Origin: Diphasiastrum complanatum
Lineage: Eukaryota > Streptophyta > Lycopodiopsida > Lycopodiales > Lycopodiaceae
Direction of reading: 5' to 3'
DNA: 64,000 bases
NCBI GenBank assembly: GCA_029204225.1
Contig: CM055108.1
Coordinates: forward strand, 3,457,547 to 3,521,546
The notes beneath the pieces were generated by a model. The model made no database searches. It had not been told where the DNA came from and saw nothing but the letters and a program-made list of their open reading frames with translations. Made by a program: the position numbers and the translations under genes. The stretch's first letter is position 1; every line of letters begins with the position of its first letter. Positions 1 through 11,856 of the stretch are shown piece after piece.

Positions 1-197
1 CTTAAGAATGAAAATGCTATCTACAGAACAAGAAGGCAATTATTCTATCAATTGATAGAATCAAGTTTTGTTAGAAGCTTATCAGGCTATAAGAATAGCT
101 CTAAGATAAAACTGTTTCTGATACGATGTAAGCATCAGATTAAGGGATCACAAGAGCTCTCATACCATGTCGGAGAATTGACCATAGTGGACCGGAT

Positions 198-971
198 ATG
201 TTGAATAATCGGATTGAAACGATCCTACTACTGTGCGGAGGCAGTGGCCTACTAAAAAACCAGGAAGAATGGGCAAGTGGCACAGATGCCCTTCAAAGGA
301 TGCTATCTGAGAGCAGGGCATATGAGGCTAATATGCCGAGTGAGGAGGAGTTTTTGGCTTTTCAAAAAAGGTATCTGCCACCTCCCATATATACTATTCC
401 AGGTGACCAGCAATCGACCATTATTGTTGGTCACAATTTAGAAGCTGCTGGTGTGATCCAAGCTGACGAGGATGATCTGGTAAGTACACCTTCTCACAAA
501 AATTATTTACTATTTAACGTGTAACTGATGATTGATCTGCTAGTTTGACTAACACTTGATTATGTGTTGTAGGAAATCGTTGAAGTTGATGCCTTTGCTA
601 GCAGGCATGGAGGATTGAGAGAAAGACAAGGCGAGAGACAGAAGGATGCCTCATTGGCTCATTATTTGAAACATTTTGTAAATAACAAAATTTGTATTCT
701 TCATGAAAGGTTTTTTGTGAATGTGGGAAACTTAATCATGGCCATCAAGGCCTTATCTTATTTTGTCCAAGGGCATAAATATCCAAAAAATACATATAGA
801 ATCATTTTTGTCAAAAGAGATGTTGCTCTTAAAGTGTTCAATTACGTGCCAGAAAATGTTCCTATGAGATCATCTGCTCTGGCAATTCTATCAGGATATA
901 TAGATCTGAGCAAAAGGCGATCCACTCGATTTTTGGATCCGTATGATAGGAAAACATTAGAGGAGTTCTAA
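198..971 (+). pseudogene. ORF-B copy 1: unknown element-encoded protein, two exons
   Basis: Function not recognised. Exon 198-479 ends in an acidic stretch (QADEDDL) at a GTAAGT donor. The intron is 480-572 with a TTGTGTTGTAG acceptor, and exon 573-971 continues in frame to a TAA stop. The second exon is basic and carries YLKHFVNNKICILHERF and IMAIKALSYF blocks. A diverged homologue with the same intron position lies on the minus strand at 16358-17220: PSEEEFLAF versus PSEEEFLGF, and MAIKALS and IIFVK are shared. The gene converges on the transposase-like gene at 1445-3758, as in the second copy, so I read it as the accessory gene of a mobile element. Bases 1-204 are open in another frame and may be an upstream exon cut by the window edge. 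Whether this copy is functional is unknown. Confidence 0.55.
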
Positions 972-1444
972 ATCCAAAAAAGACCCTTTGTAAAGATTCT
1001 TTTTATATTTTTTCTCAATTTTTTCTTACACATGGACCAATCAAAACACTCAAATTTGAAATCTACGTAGCGTAACTTTTTGAGTCCATATTTTGATTCC
1101 ACACTAAAAATGGCATAACTTTTTAGTGGTAAGTTCAAATTTAGCGGAGTTTGGTGCATTGGAAAGCGCTCCACAAGAGCTTTCCAATGATATGTTAGAT
1201 GACATACTTTTGAGCTACAATTAAAAAGTTATGGCAAGTCAAAAGTATTAGTGTTATAATATCTTAATAATATAAACTACATCTTGCACGAATTCTTAAA
1301 TGGTCTTTTTGGAGCTCAAAACTCCTCTAATGGTTCCTTCATGACCACACAACAAAAATTGTCCTTAGAGACAATGGTGAGAATCTATCAAGCAAGTTTT
1401 ACTAAAATTATAAAATTGTAAGACATTGTTCAAATGTATCTTAC
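972..1444. other. Intergenic between convergent genes
   Basis: AT-rich, with no gene seen. The last exon of the transposase-like gene, present in copy 2 at 16126-16284, would be expected here on the minus strand but is not recognisable. Confidence 0.5.
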
Positions 1445-3758
1445 CATGTAGTGGGTGATGTGATCTGAGCCCCAAGCCACCCGAACTGCATCTACAAACT
1501 CTATTGTTGTTTTCTCCAATAGGAGTGCATCTGCATATGAAATTGTGTCTTTTCTAAGCACTTCAACCATATTATCGAGCTTTTTCCAAACTTCAACTTT
1601 CTTTACCCTTGCTGTTCCTTTATCTTCAAAGTCTTCTGTTGCAAAAATAACTTCTTTCCAAACCGAGTATTGGATCTTAGACGACTCTTTAGAATGATTT
1701 GATAAAAATTGACAAGCTTTGACTCCTCCTATGCTAGGTTTACTGGGTACATTTCCTGTTTTTCCCAAAAGCTTTTCATCTTTTTGTATTTTAACATGGC
1801 CTTTATGAAGGCCTTTTGACAACACTTCCTCTAATCGAGCGATTGCTTGTTTCGATGCTAACTCTGGCTTAGTATTCCATGCAAACAAGATATGAAGATA
1901 TGTTAATTTCTCTATGATCCTCACCTCTCCATGAAGTGTGCAAATATGCACATTTTGTAAAGGAATTGGTAGTACTGGTTTCCAATTGGGATCTTCAATA
2001 TCTCTTGAAACTCTTGTGTTCCTTGAAATGTCATTTGATGATTTCATACAATATAGACATGGCAAATTTGCTCCATGAAATACATTGAACATACATTTCA
2101 ATGACTTCAAGTCTCCAACTAAATGCCATTCCACAAAAAATTCACCTCTTTCCAGGAACCCTAAGGACTTTGCCATTCATATGATCCTTTATGATATCTG
2201 GATCACTTGTTCTGCTAAAAGTCTAGGAAAAAACATCGTGATCCTCCTTGATAACATGTTCAACATATGGAATCACAAGTTTTTATATATTCAAAACAAT
2301 TACTAAAAGAAATTGCACATGAATAACAGCCGTTTTTTACCTGAAAACATGCTAGCCACCATATGTTGTTTTCTGATTGCACACTAAAGTTGAGATCCCT
2401 TGAGTTTGTTGCATTGCTCAATGCTCCATTCATGAGAGTAATACTTACTCTTTCCAACTTTTGTCCTTTTATAACTTCTGATTTATCTAGCTTGACCACC
2501 AGAATAAGTTTGCTCATACTAACACTTGTAATATTATAGAATTTCACTATAAATCTCAATAAATGATTCAAATCCACAAATAAGTTATTGGTAGAATTAT
2601 ATGACAAATTGCCAGACTTTGAATTGTAAATCTCATTGATGTGAAAAGGGATTCCAATGACGTTTTGCATATCCTTATTCACTACATCTCTCTCCAATCT
2701 TATCTGAAAAGGGCGAGGAATGGGAAATTTTCTTACGTGCAATTGTCCAAAAGCCTCTTTAATAATTTTAAATATACTCGCATATGTCTCCCTGCTAATA
2801 CCTGAGAAATCACATGCTCTCTGAATTAACGTTCGGTCAATTACCTTACCGACCTCGTTCATCAAAGCCTCAATGACCTTGGACTTGATTCGAGAATATC
2901 GATTATTGTCCAATAAAGACTTTGTGAACTTGGTTTTCAATACCGAACTCAGTGATTTTCCGATCAGGTCATTGTTCTTCAGATGCTCATTTGCAACCAA
3001 TGCTGATCTGCAAATGATTATGAAAATCAAGAAACCCAAATATGACACATAATAAATGCCATGCTACTTCACAAAACTAAAATAGAACTGATTCAAATCA
3101 AATCCTTACTTGAATGCTTGAATCTTTTTTCTCCGTTGGCCTCCATTTAATGAAAGCTCATCAATGTCCTTCAGAATTCTTTTTCGCTTGTTTCTTTTTA
3201 ATTTCTTATCTAGTATGCGAGTTTCTTCTTTTAACTGGTCATTTGATATATGTAATGTCTGAACAACTTGTCGGAATTGATCATTACTTGCATTCAAATT
3301 TAATATAATATTATGTAAATGTGCATTATCTTTTTTTGTTTGTGATAATGCGGTCTTTTTTTCTCTATAGTCAGCAAGCAAACCATTTAACATACATTCT
3401 AAACTCTGTATATTATCTGAACAGGGTTTGCAACACCATAAGTCGTCAATCTTTCACAATAATCTAGTAAACCGTTTTCTCTGTCAGACAAAAAAAACTT
3501 TATTAATTGTGTGATGGATTGGAATTGTGGAGCTTGCATCGAGCTCGAATCCAATGGATACAAACTTCTGTCAATTAAAAAATCGTAATTCTTTCTTTGG
3601 TTGATTCTATGAGTGATCATATCAAGTGGAAAAACTGTGGGTTCTTTCACTACTCCTCTTTTAGCTATCGGAGCATTCTCGACAGGGAGAACAATGTGTA
3701 GATGAAACTGAGACATCTCCGCAAACATCAGTTGACAGACCAAAAAGAAAATAGACAC
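1445..3758 (-). pseudogene. ORF-A copy 1: DDE-transposase-like gene, broken
   Basis: Spliced minus-strand gene. The first block (3758-3110) holds an N-terminal part and a lysine-rich coiled-coil-like segment (QLKEETRILDKKLKRNKRKR), with a frame change near 3415. It ends at a GTAAGG donor, and TTTGCAG opens the next exon at 3007, keeping frame. Exon 3007-2341 contains RACDFSGISRETYA and LVVKLDKSEVIKGQK and ends at CAG/GTAAAA. The last block (about 2255-1445) has EWHLVGDLKSLK, the zinc-type pair CLYC, and ends HITHYM at a GTAAGA donor. A stop and a frameshift lie between 2135 and 2220. The D, CxxC and later HxxxxH-E layout (the last part seen only in copy 2) suggests a DDE transposase with RAG1/Transib-like spacing. 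This is inference from motifs, not a database match. The terminal exon with the putative catalytic E is missing here. Confidence 0.5.
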
Positions 3759-4185
3759 TATTCTTCATCCATGGCGTACCTGAGATTCTATGTTTATTCT
3801 CTCACTTATTAAAACGAGGGACACAATCTCATTTTCAAATTTGAAAAAGTTAGTTAATGATCGTCATAGGTTCTTGAAGTCGCAGTTGCATGTGTCATAA
3901 TCGTGTCATGTTAACTACACATTACTAGTAAGGTTAAGCTAAACTGGATCTGAAAGTCCGTCGGAGTTTTAAAATTCGGCATTTTTTTTGTCCTACGTGG
4001 CATTTCTTAGACAGCCCTTTTGATGTTTGTAACTGAGGGGCGCGTTGCGGGCAGGCAGGGGTGGCCTTGAGCAATTGGGGAGCAGAAGGAGTCACGGCCA
4101 AGAGCCACACCACTAGGGCACCTACACATGTGAGGAATTGGACGTGTTTCCAATTTCCATATATATGCCCCCCCAGTGCCCCCCC

Positions 4186-4657
4186 TGTTATGTAGATGAC
4201 ATTATTTTGAGTGGTGGTAATAAGCAAGATATATATGAGATCAAGATAGCTCTCAAAAATGAGTTTGAGGTTCATGATATTGGTTATATATCTAAGGAAT
4301 AGAAGTGAGTAGGACTTTCAAAACTACTTTTATTTTTCAAGAGAATTATGATAACTCTATTGTCAAAAGATTTCATATGGATGAATGCAAACTTGTTTCT
4401 ACACATATGGAATCTAATATAAAACTAACTATAAGAGGTAATGAAAGAGCCTTCGAGGACATTACTCTATATAGAAGACTAATAGGATCTCTTACATATC
4501 TAACCATCACAAGACCTAATCTAAGATATTGTGTTAGGTGGAGCTTCAACATGTTTCTTCAAAAGAATGTGTGGCTGATATCTTCACCAAATCATAAAGA
4601 AAGGACTTTTTTTCTAAGCATATATCACATCTTGGAGTATGTTCTAAGTCTATATTA
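4186..4657 (+). pseudogene. Copia RT/RNaseH fragment
   Basis: Begins with the Copia reverse-transcriptase active-site block CYVDDIILSG, then EFEVHDIGYI. A frame change follows, then MDECKLVSTHMESN and RRLIGSLTYLTITRPN, typical of the region between RT and RNase H. The RNase H catalytic part is deleted: the reading jumps to a degraded VADIFTK-like tail near 4565. A purine-rich tract (GAAGAGGGAG, about 4667-4676) precedes an LTR. Clearly non-functional. Confidence 0.8.
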
Positions 4658-4678
4658 AAACTAGTTGAAGAGGGAGTG

Positions 4679-5097
4679 TGAATATTGTCAACTAGTTTTC
4701 TAGCTTTCTAGTTAGTTTGGCAATTTGAGCCTAAATGAGGCCAAATTAGCAAGTAAATTGCACATGGTTATTTCACATGTGTAAAACCAGTGTAAATGGT
4801 CAATTTTAAGTTGAGTCCAAGTTCATTTAGTCACTTGTACATACAAAAGTTCATTTTTAGCTTTACTTGGCAATTTCGGCCAATATGACTAGTTTAGGTC
4901 AAGTTTTGAATAAGCCAAGACAAATCAATCTATAGAGAGGAGAGATATTCATGACTCTCATCAGCTATAAATACCAGGATTTGTGCTGGAATAGCATAGC
5001 CTAAGAGGTATTCCACATTTGGAAGCTTTGGAGTCAATATTATCTTCGCATCTTTGGTTCTCCTCTACATTTGGGTAGAATACTTGATGTATGCAAC
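4679..5097 (+). repeat. Copia 3' LTR, approximate end
   Basis: Starts TGAATATTGTCAAC directly after the polypurine tract of the upstream Copia fragment. It contains CTATAAATAC, a TATA-like box, near 4968. The right end is tentatively placed at TGATGTATGCA. Confidence 0.5.
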
Positions 5098-5215
5098 ATC
5101 TTCGTTCCTAATCCTTATCTAATGGTATCCTGATCTAAGGTCAGTCTTAGAGAAATACTTGGCTCCATTCAGACGGTCCATTAGATCAGCTTGTTCAATC
5201 GCTATTGGAGGAAGA
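5098..5215 (-). pseudogene. Gypsy RT fragment
   Basis: The minus strand reads LMDRLNGAKYFSKTDLRSGY then IRIRNEDV, the conserved Ty3/Gypsy reverse-transcriptase segment before the catalytic motif. One stop replaces the usual H-Q junction. Only this short piece is present, abutting the Copia LTR. Confidence 0.75.
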
Positions 5216-5459
5216 AAATAAATGATTAATTGTTGTTGTACGACCTATTAATAGAGAATGGATCAGTTCTTGTCATGTTTTGAATAGCTTTTGATTATAT
5301 TTCATTTTGGTAGAATGATCTTGATCAAACTAGTATGATTGTGTACAAATTGTCTACCAAGTGGACAAGTGATTTGTGTGCAACTATTATTGGCTTAGAT
5401 CCACATTTAGGATCATCATTAGATCTTAAATTTTTACACAAAAGTAGTGGAGATAAAAA

Positions 5460-6740
5460 CTCATGAAGAAGCCTTCATACATTGTAAAATCAAAATTCTC
5501 TCATCTTCGAATATTTGGGTGTAAAGCTACACACATTTACCAAATTATTGTAGGAAACAATTTGATGCAAAGTCTACTAAGTGCATTTCTATTGGATATG
5601 ATGATAGATGAATGATTAAAATGCTAAAAATCTTATCATGAATTGTGATGTTGTTTTTGATGAAGTTGATGGCCACACTAGCAACGTAGACTTGCATGAA
5701 TCATCATTTGAGCATATGAAGATAAGTGTAGATTTGGAAAAGAATGATGTAGGTGAAAAACAATTATATGATAATCAGACCTCTACATCAAAGACACGAA
5801 AGTAGGTACCAAAGTGGCATTTGAAGGCACGACAAAGAATGTTAAGCAGGATGGGATTCAAGATGGAAAATGGTAAAAAAAATGCCTCGAAGATCAACGA
5901 GATAATGAAGACAATATGACAAGTATGAAGTAAATTTGGCTTTGATGGATGTGATCCAGGTTTTTTCAAAGCCAAAAGAAACTAAACAAGTTGTTGTAGA
6001 TAAGAACTTACAAGATGTTTCGAGGAATGAAATTGAATCGATAAAAAAAAATGATATATAGGAGTGCCTCATGGTAATGAGGAAACTATTGCTTGTATGT
6101 AATCAAAATTCATGCTAATGGTTCATTAGAAAAAAATACAAAGTTAGCAGCACATGGCTTTGAAAAACGAGAAGGAATTGACTTCAAAAGAACTTTTGGC
6201 CAAGTGGTAAAAATGGTTACAATTCAGTCATTGGTAGCAATAGCAACATTTTGTAGTTGGAAAATATAGCAACTATTTAGTCTAACATATATGAAAGATT
6301 TGCACAAAGAGGATAAAGAGCGTTTAGTGCACAAGTTGAATAGAGTTGTCTTCCGATTGAAACAAGCATTATCCGCCTAGACTATGTGCATTGATGAACA
6401 CTTTGCTAGGAGGAACATCGTGAAGAGTGAAGTGGATCCAAATCTGTATGTCCTCAAACATCAAGGTGATGTCATGTTCATTATACTTTATGTTGATGAT
6501 TTAATTATAGCTGAGAAAGTTATAATTTTTCATTGAAAATATCAAGTTGTTTCTCATAAGAGAGCTTTGACATGACAAATCTAGGCTTAATGCACTATTT
6601 CTTAGTTTGCATTTAGAATGATATTGTGGTAAGTCGAGAAAAGAATGTGAATGCATTATTGAAGAGATTTCATATGCATGAGTGCAACCATTGAGTACAC
6701 CTATAGATACAAAAATCACAATTCAAACTGCAACTCTTAA
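5460..6740 (+). pseudogene. Degenerate Copia polyprotein (integrase to RT)
   Basis: Near 5480-5680, SHLRIFGCKA, STKCISIGYDD and the VMLFLMK area match the C-terminal integrase region of Copia elements. Near 6090-6240 HANGSLEKNTKLAAHGFEKR and VVKMVTIQSLVAIATF match the start of RT. Near 6480-6510 FIILYVDDLII is the catalytic block. Multiple stops and frame changes separate them, so this is an old dead copy. No LTR was confidently found for it. Confidence 0.75.
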
Positions 6741-8660
6741 ATTGTATCAAAAAATTTATGTATATCAGTAGAAAATTTAGTGAATTAAGGTTATATGAAT
6801 TTTCAAAAGTTTCAAGTCAAACTCGAAGAAATTAGGTAGAATCTTGTTTACAACAAATTGTGTGAATTTGAGTGCAAAAAAAGTTATTATCCAAATGACA
6901 TCAAATTGGGTTAACCTAAATGCAAAAGTCATGACCCAACTAACATCAAAACCTAAGGCGTACTCCTAAACCTTAGTGAACCACAACAAACTATACTAAA
7001 TAATAGCAAATCCTACGAAACCACAACTACTAAATCATGTTTCACTATATTAAACCATTATTTATCTCAATTCTAGGATGTTGTTTAGAAATCTAAAGAT
7101 ATACTTGATATTATGGTCCTTGAGAAAATGTAAGTATCTGTTGACACTCCTGAATGAGAATACTTGTCATCGAAGAAATCTTCCATAGGGAGACTTATAT
7201 TTGAAGCTTAGCCCCTGGGATGATTGTCTTCACATGGTTCTTATTTCAGCATCCTATGTTGTTTCAGGTGTGCGGCATGTATAAGCACACTAGGTATACC
7301 TGTTGCATCACCTAGTGTGGTTATCTTGTTCTGTGGGACGGTTGGCGGGATCACACATGCACGCGCGCGCGCGCGCGCACACACACCTAATTAAGAAATG
7401 CTCCCATGATTTACTTGTTTCGGTCACTATGATCACAATGAACGAACTGTCTTGAGTTCTTCTGATCCAACTTCGTACAACAGTCTTAATGTAAACAATA
7501 AAAAAATTCGTGTGAACAGTCTTCTAATCCCTTCAATATGGTTGTCACTACTAACAGGTATGAAGAGTTAAAGTGCCATGAAGTGATCATGAATTTCCTA
7601 TTCGTTGATGCTTAACTTTCATTAACGAGGTTTTCTTTGAAGTATACTGCTTTTTGTTTCCTTTGTTTACACTTCGATTATTTCCAATATAAATCGTATG
7701 ATGGGTTTAGTTATATGACTTGGATTAGACCAGTCTGTTAAAGTCTATATATACTTATTTGTGGACAATAATGCCTTGACAATTTAAATTGGCAGTGCAA
7801 TAAATATTTCTCTAAGTTGTTACTTAGGATAAGGGATGGTGTTCTAATAAGCATTCTGAAAAGGGTAGTGGCAAATAGTTTTTAACTCTACTAATTGTTG
7901 ACTTTCAAGCACTAATTATACATTGTTAACCTTATAATTTTGTAACTTTGAGTAAAGCTAAAACAATGTCCGAGTTTTTACTCATGATATGGACAAAATT
8001 AGAGTCACCTAACTTGGCGATGACTACTTGTTGCGACATGGGTAACAATTGAGAATATGTATAGACACCTATAGTTTCCACAATAATGTCCCTATTCTAA
8101 CATTATTGTTGTTGTGGATGGATACCTCTATATGAATTTGATTTACTTTAAGACTTGTATGCTTGGTATTGTGGTGATAATGTGCAGTTTTGTTTACATT
8201 TGTTAGGTACACACACACACATTTTTTTAAGTACCTTGTAGTTGTGAATCATACTTCGCTGTAATTATGGTTTTTACAAGCAACTAATTCGTAGTTTGTC
8301 GATCTTGCTCATACATGTTTTGAAATTTTCTTTTCTAATGTTAAAAATTCATGGCTAAGCCAAGAAAAACTCTACCACACAACAAAAAGAGTGTTGACAT
8401 ATGCCTACAGATTGCATAGTATGGCTTACACTGTTGCAAGAATGAAACACCTATTTTCATTTCCCTAATGCTAACTGAACAGTAGATGGTTGTAATAAAG
8501 ATCTTTAACACAATTTATGTTTATTGTATGGAACAACAATAGGTAACTCACGTTTGATTTGTCTTCACTTATTGTCAATAATAAAAATCATTTTGACCTT
8601 TTGATGTTGTATGTATGAAGTACATGATATTCTTCAAGAAGAGGACGGAGAGGATTTAAA
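6741..8660. other. AT-rich stretch without recognised genes
   Basis: No coding region supported. It holds a short CG/CA microsatellite at 7361-7386 and a CA run near 8210-8220. Confidence 0.6.
7361..7386. repeat. (CG)n/(CA)n microsatellite
   Basis: Alternating CG dinucleotides run into CA dinucleotides. CG runs are unusual in this AT-rich, probably methylated DNA. Confidence 0.9.
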
Positions 8661-8834
8661 CCTTTTCTATGTTACAAAATTTTACATATCATTTTCCAAG
8701 ACAACTAGCATATTTTATTGGCCTATTTAAAATTACTAATGTCCTACTCGAAAGCCTCTATATGTTTTTTGTTTTTGATACAAAGTTACGCCACAGGTGG
8801 ATTATACACAATATATACAGCCTAGCCACGCCCT

Positions 8835-8960
8835 CTAGGCAATGCCAAGCTCAGAGACAGCTCCTTACAATGCCACTGCATAGCGGCTGAGATTAAAGTC
8901 TACGCCATGCTAATTGCACTCAACCACTCTACCCAAGCACCGCGCTGTGATGGATGCCCT
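8835..8960 (-). repeat. Possible tRNA-derived SINE or tRNA relic
   Basis: On the minus strand, GCTTGGGTAGAGTGGTTGAG resembles a pol III A box, and about 25 bases later GACTTTAATCTCAGCC resembles a decayed B box. No full cloverleaf, poly-A tail or target duplication was seen, so the call is weak. Confidence 0.25.
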
Positions 8961-9148
8961 ATATGTTAATAATACATTCCCCATTGCACATCAATTATTT
9001 CCAATAATGAGCGTAGTTTGCTCCCAGTATACCATATCATCTTAATTAATTCTCATTCGAGTAAATTAAGCCCATTTCAAGCCGTATATTATAAGATAGA
9101 TAGAAGAGTAGTACACATTTACGTGAGGGGGAAGGCCCTGTCTGAGAA

Positions 9149-9203
9149 CTTTCCTTGCTAGGAGGGCCCTCACCCGCGGGCAGGTCCCGACTAGCAAGGA
9201 AAG
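9149..9203. repeat. Perfect 13-bp inverted repeat (hairpin)
   Basis: CTTTCCTTGCTAG (9149-9161) and its exact complement CTAGCAAGGAAAG (9191-9203) flank a GC-rich 29-base loop. No gene in either direction uses it as an obvious terminator. Confidence 0.8.
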
Positions 9204-9448
9204 CCCGAGGACTTTGCTTCTTCACCTACTTAATACCATTGTGCGAAGGGATTTTTTTTTCTTTTTTGGCCATCCATTAAATATGGCCATAAGTGGGGAA
9301 CTTTTTTTTTTTCCCGTCCGTACGATACGACCGTATACATGCCCTATTTTTCTTTTTCCTTTTTTTTTGTGTTTTTTGGGGCAATTTTATTTTAATATAG
9401 AATGTGGAGGTGGATAGCCAATAACGGACTTCCACATAGCATATGCAC

Positions 9449-9545
9449 ATTCCACCGGAGAGAGGAGAGAGAACATACATTCCGTAGAAAAAGAACGTAC
9501 ATTCCACCGGAGAGAGGAGAGAGGAGAGAGAACATCCATTCCATA
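9449..9545. repeat. Small tandem duplication, purine-rich
   Basis: Two copies of a block reading ATTCCACCGGAGAGAGGAGA, separated by a related AAGAACGTACATTCC segment, with extra GAGAGG insertions. Confidence 0.7.
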
Positions 9546-9639
9546 AATAGAGAATAAAGGAGAGAGAAAATTGGATGCACATTATACTATGGAGGTGGTC
9601 ACAAACTACAAAGGACACGTGAGAACATCCCATTCATTA

Positions 9640-10098
9640 ATAAGTCCACTCTCAATGTTTATCTAGTAGATAGAAGTGCACTGGTTTATAAAACGTTGAG
9701 AAGCCACTACTGTTTTACTAAATACCTTTCTCCCTTTCCTTTTTCAATGGCTATTGAAGAAAACATTTCAACAATTTTACCATGTGCAAAATTCACTATC
9801 AAAAACTCAAACAATATGAAGCTATTTTTGTAACCACATTTACAATGTTCACATATTCATATATTTGATCCACACATTCGAGCTCACACTTGTTATGGTA
9901 TATACGATGCAGTCACAACGGATAAGATACTATACTACCGACACATGATGGATCATTTCTACTACTATCAGCACTGCCTTAACGCTACAAACCGACTACT
10001 CTTACTCAATGTCTGTTCTTATTGGGCTTGCAACAACACCCAACTGCTCACACAAAACTAGCATAATGAGGTATTTGATTAATAATGTACTTTATAGC
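9640..10098. other. 3' flank of the dehydrin gene, no other gene seen
   Basis: AT-rich. Nothing beyond probable 3' UTR sequence next to the stop at 10099 is supported. Confidence 0.5.
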
Positions 10099-10863
10099 TC
10101 ACATCAAGCGTGTTGGATCCTCTTCCTTCTTATGCCCAGGAAGAACGGACTTGATTTTTTCTTTGATACCTCCCTTCTTGCGGCGCTCTTTACCCTCTCC
10201 TGCTTCCTCATCGCTGCTGGACTGCAGATTATTGAATATACAAACAGATTTGTTAGATCGCACTAACCTCAATACATAAATTATCAAAATTTTGTCCAAA
10301 TTGATCATGACGGGAAATGTTTGATTCTAATAAAGCACTGTAGTGAACAACATAAACACAACTTTAGCTGATTCAGAACTACCTACATACACATGAACGG
10401 TGCAGGCTCTTACCGAGCTGGAAGAGCCGCCACTCTTGTGAAGCTTTCCCAGCAATCCATGCTTCTTTTCCTCTCCTCCAGGATGTGTTGTGTGAGGCGC
10501 GCCGGGAGTATATCCAGCTCCAGCCGTCTTGTAGCCGGTATCAGGGGTATGGCCTACTTGTCCGACACCAGCTGCAGTACCGTAACCAGTGTCCGAACCG
10601 TAGCTTCCTCCATACCCGGTGCCAGTTCCGGTGCTGTATTCAGTTCCGGTCGTGTGACCTCCCTGGCCAGGTGCTACATTGTATTCTGCACCTTGATCAA
10701 CAGGACCAGTGCCATACCCGGTGCCACTAGGAACATGGCCGCCATGGCCTTGATCAGCAGTATTGTATCCAGTGGTACCATGCTGCTGCGGATGCTCATC
10801 CTTCTTACCTCCAAAGAGACCAAAGAGGCCCCGATCTTGCTGTGAAGATTGCTCGTGAGACAT
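10099..10863 (-). CDS. Dehydrin, F-segment plus S-segment plus one K-segment
   Basis: Two-exon gene. Exon 1 is 10863-10414 (150 codons). The intron 10413-10222 has GTAAGA and CTGCAG borders, phase 0. Exon 2 is 10221-10099, ending in TGA. The 190-residue product has an F-segment (DRGLFGLFGGKK, residues 10-21), a long G/Y/T/H-rich phi region, an S-segment LHKSGG plus seven serines then DEE, split by the intron, and a K-segment (KKGGIKEKIKSVLPG, 165-179). An intron inside the S run is a known trait of S-type dehydrins. Dehydrins are disordered late-embryogenesis proteins that bind membranes and protect against dehydration; the serine run is a kinase target. I took ATG at 10863 rather than the in-frame GTG two codons upstream. 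The first K-like patch (EEKKHGLLGKLHK) is the S-segment leader, not a K-segment. Confidence 0.93.
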
Positions 10864-11046
10864 TGTCACACCAAAACAAACCTACTAATTATCCAGCCCA
10901 AGCAACGAAACTCTGCCACAAGATGAGCTAAACCTTCAACAAAATTTATCAATCAAATAGGTAATAAGTATGATATATCTGATCCAGACTATACAACAAA
11001 ATTCACAACACGAATCGGAGATCAAGGATAGTGAAGTTAGGATATC

Positions 11047-11370
11047 ATATATGGATAAGTACGGTGAAGATGGATGACATTTATAGATTGCAGCAGATGG
11101 GCTCCCTATCCAAAGGCAAGAAAGTGGATCTACACGTGTTATATAGCAAGTACACGTACTAAAAGTACAGCCACGCGGTTGACAATAGTGAAGACAGATG
11201 GCGAAAATGCAATGACAGAGTTCAGGTGTCCTCCCTATCTTTGCAGGACTTCTATTAGAATATGAACTGAACGGTGGAGGCCTGCCGCACTGCCGCCCTG
11301 CCGTCTGAGGGAAGGAATGTCATATTTTCTAAAGCCCATTTTGATCACCTTTTACATCATGGATCACGTG
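11047..11370 (-). promoter_or_regulatory. Probable dehydrin promoter with ABRE/G-box sites
   Basis: Upstream of the dehydrin start there is a TATA-like CATATATGA (11047-11055), about 190 bases from the ATG. Next come CACGTG at 11133-11138 and TACACGTAC at 11151-11159, and a further CACGTG at 11365-11370. CACGTG/ACGTG cores are bZIP-bound ABA-response elements, fitting stress induction. An alternative TATA box, TATATAAC, overlaps 11139-11146. Confidence 0.5.
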
Positions 11371-11856
11371 TGAGGATGTGTTATTCCTTTTTCTCTTTGT
11401 TGCTTGGGTTGCTTCCATGCCTTAGACATGCTTGGGAAGTTCATCGGGAGGGCTGAGCCACAAGAGAGGCGAATATTGCTACAAGTTGTAGCCCATCGTC
11501 AGTCCGATGAACGATACCCGACCTCTGCCGTAGCAGGAGAGAGATAGACGGTCAAGATTTGAATCTATTTGCACCCTGCACTATGGAACATAATCAACCT
11601 TCTCTTAACCAATGACGTAATGCCACATGTCCGCTATCACTACTCACGACTGCTACGAAATGTGCAACACATATATTATTCAATCATACTTTTAGCGGGG
11701 TGGAGCTAAATGCCATACTTTCTTTTAAATTGGACATCGCACCGAGGTGTTTCAACTTGGGTGGTCAATCCCACACCAAGAATCTTCGATCACCACGCCA
11801 CATACAGGTGGATAAAATGCCATACTTTTAGTAGGGTTGGGGCTATATTCCATCTT
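11371..11856. other. Intergenic, nothing recognised
   Basis: No supported ORF or repeat. Confidence 0.5.

Noticed and set aside
10393-10845. 150-residue plus-strand frame over the dehydrin exon
   Set aside because: Antisense shadow; the minus strand shows clear F, S and K segments with matching splice sites.
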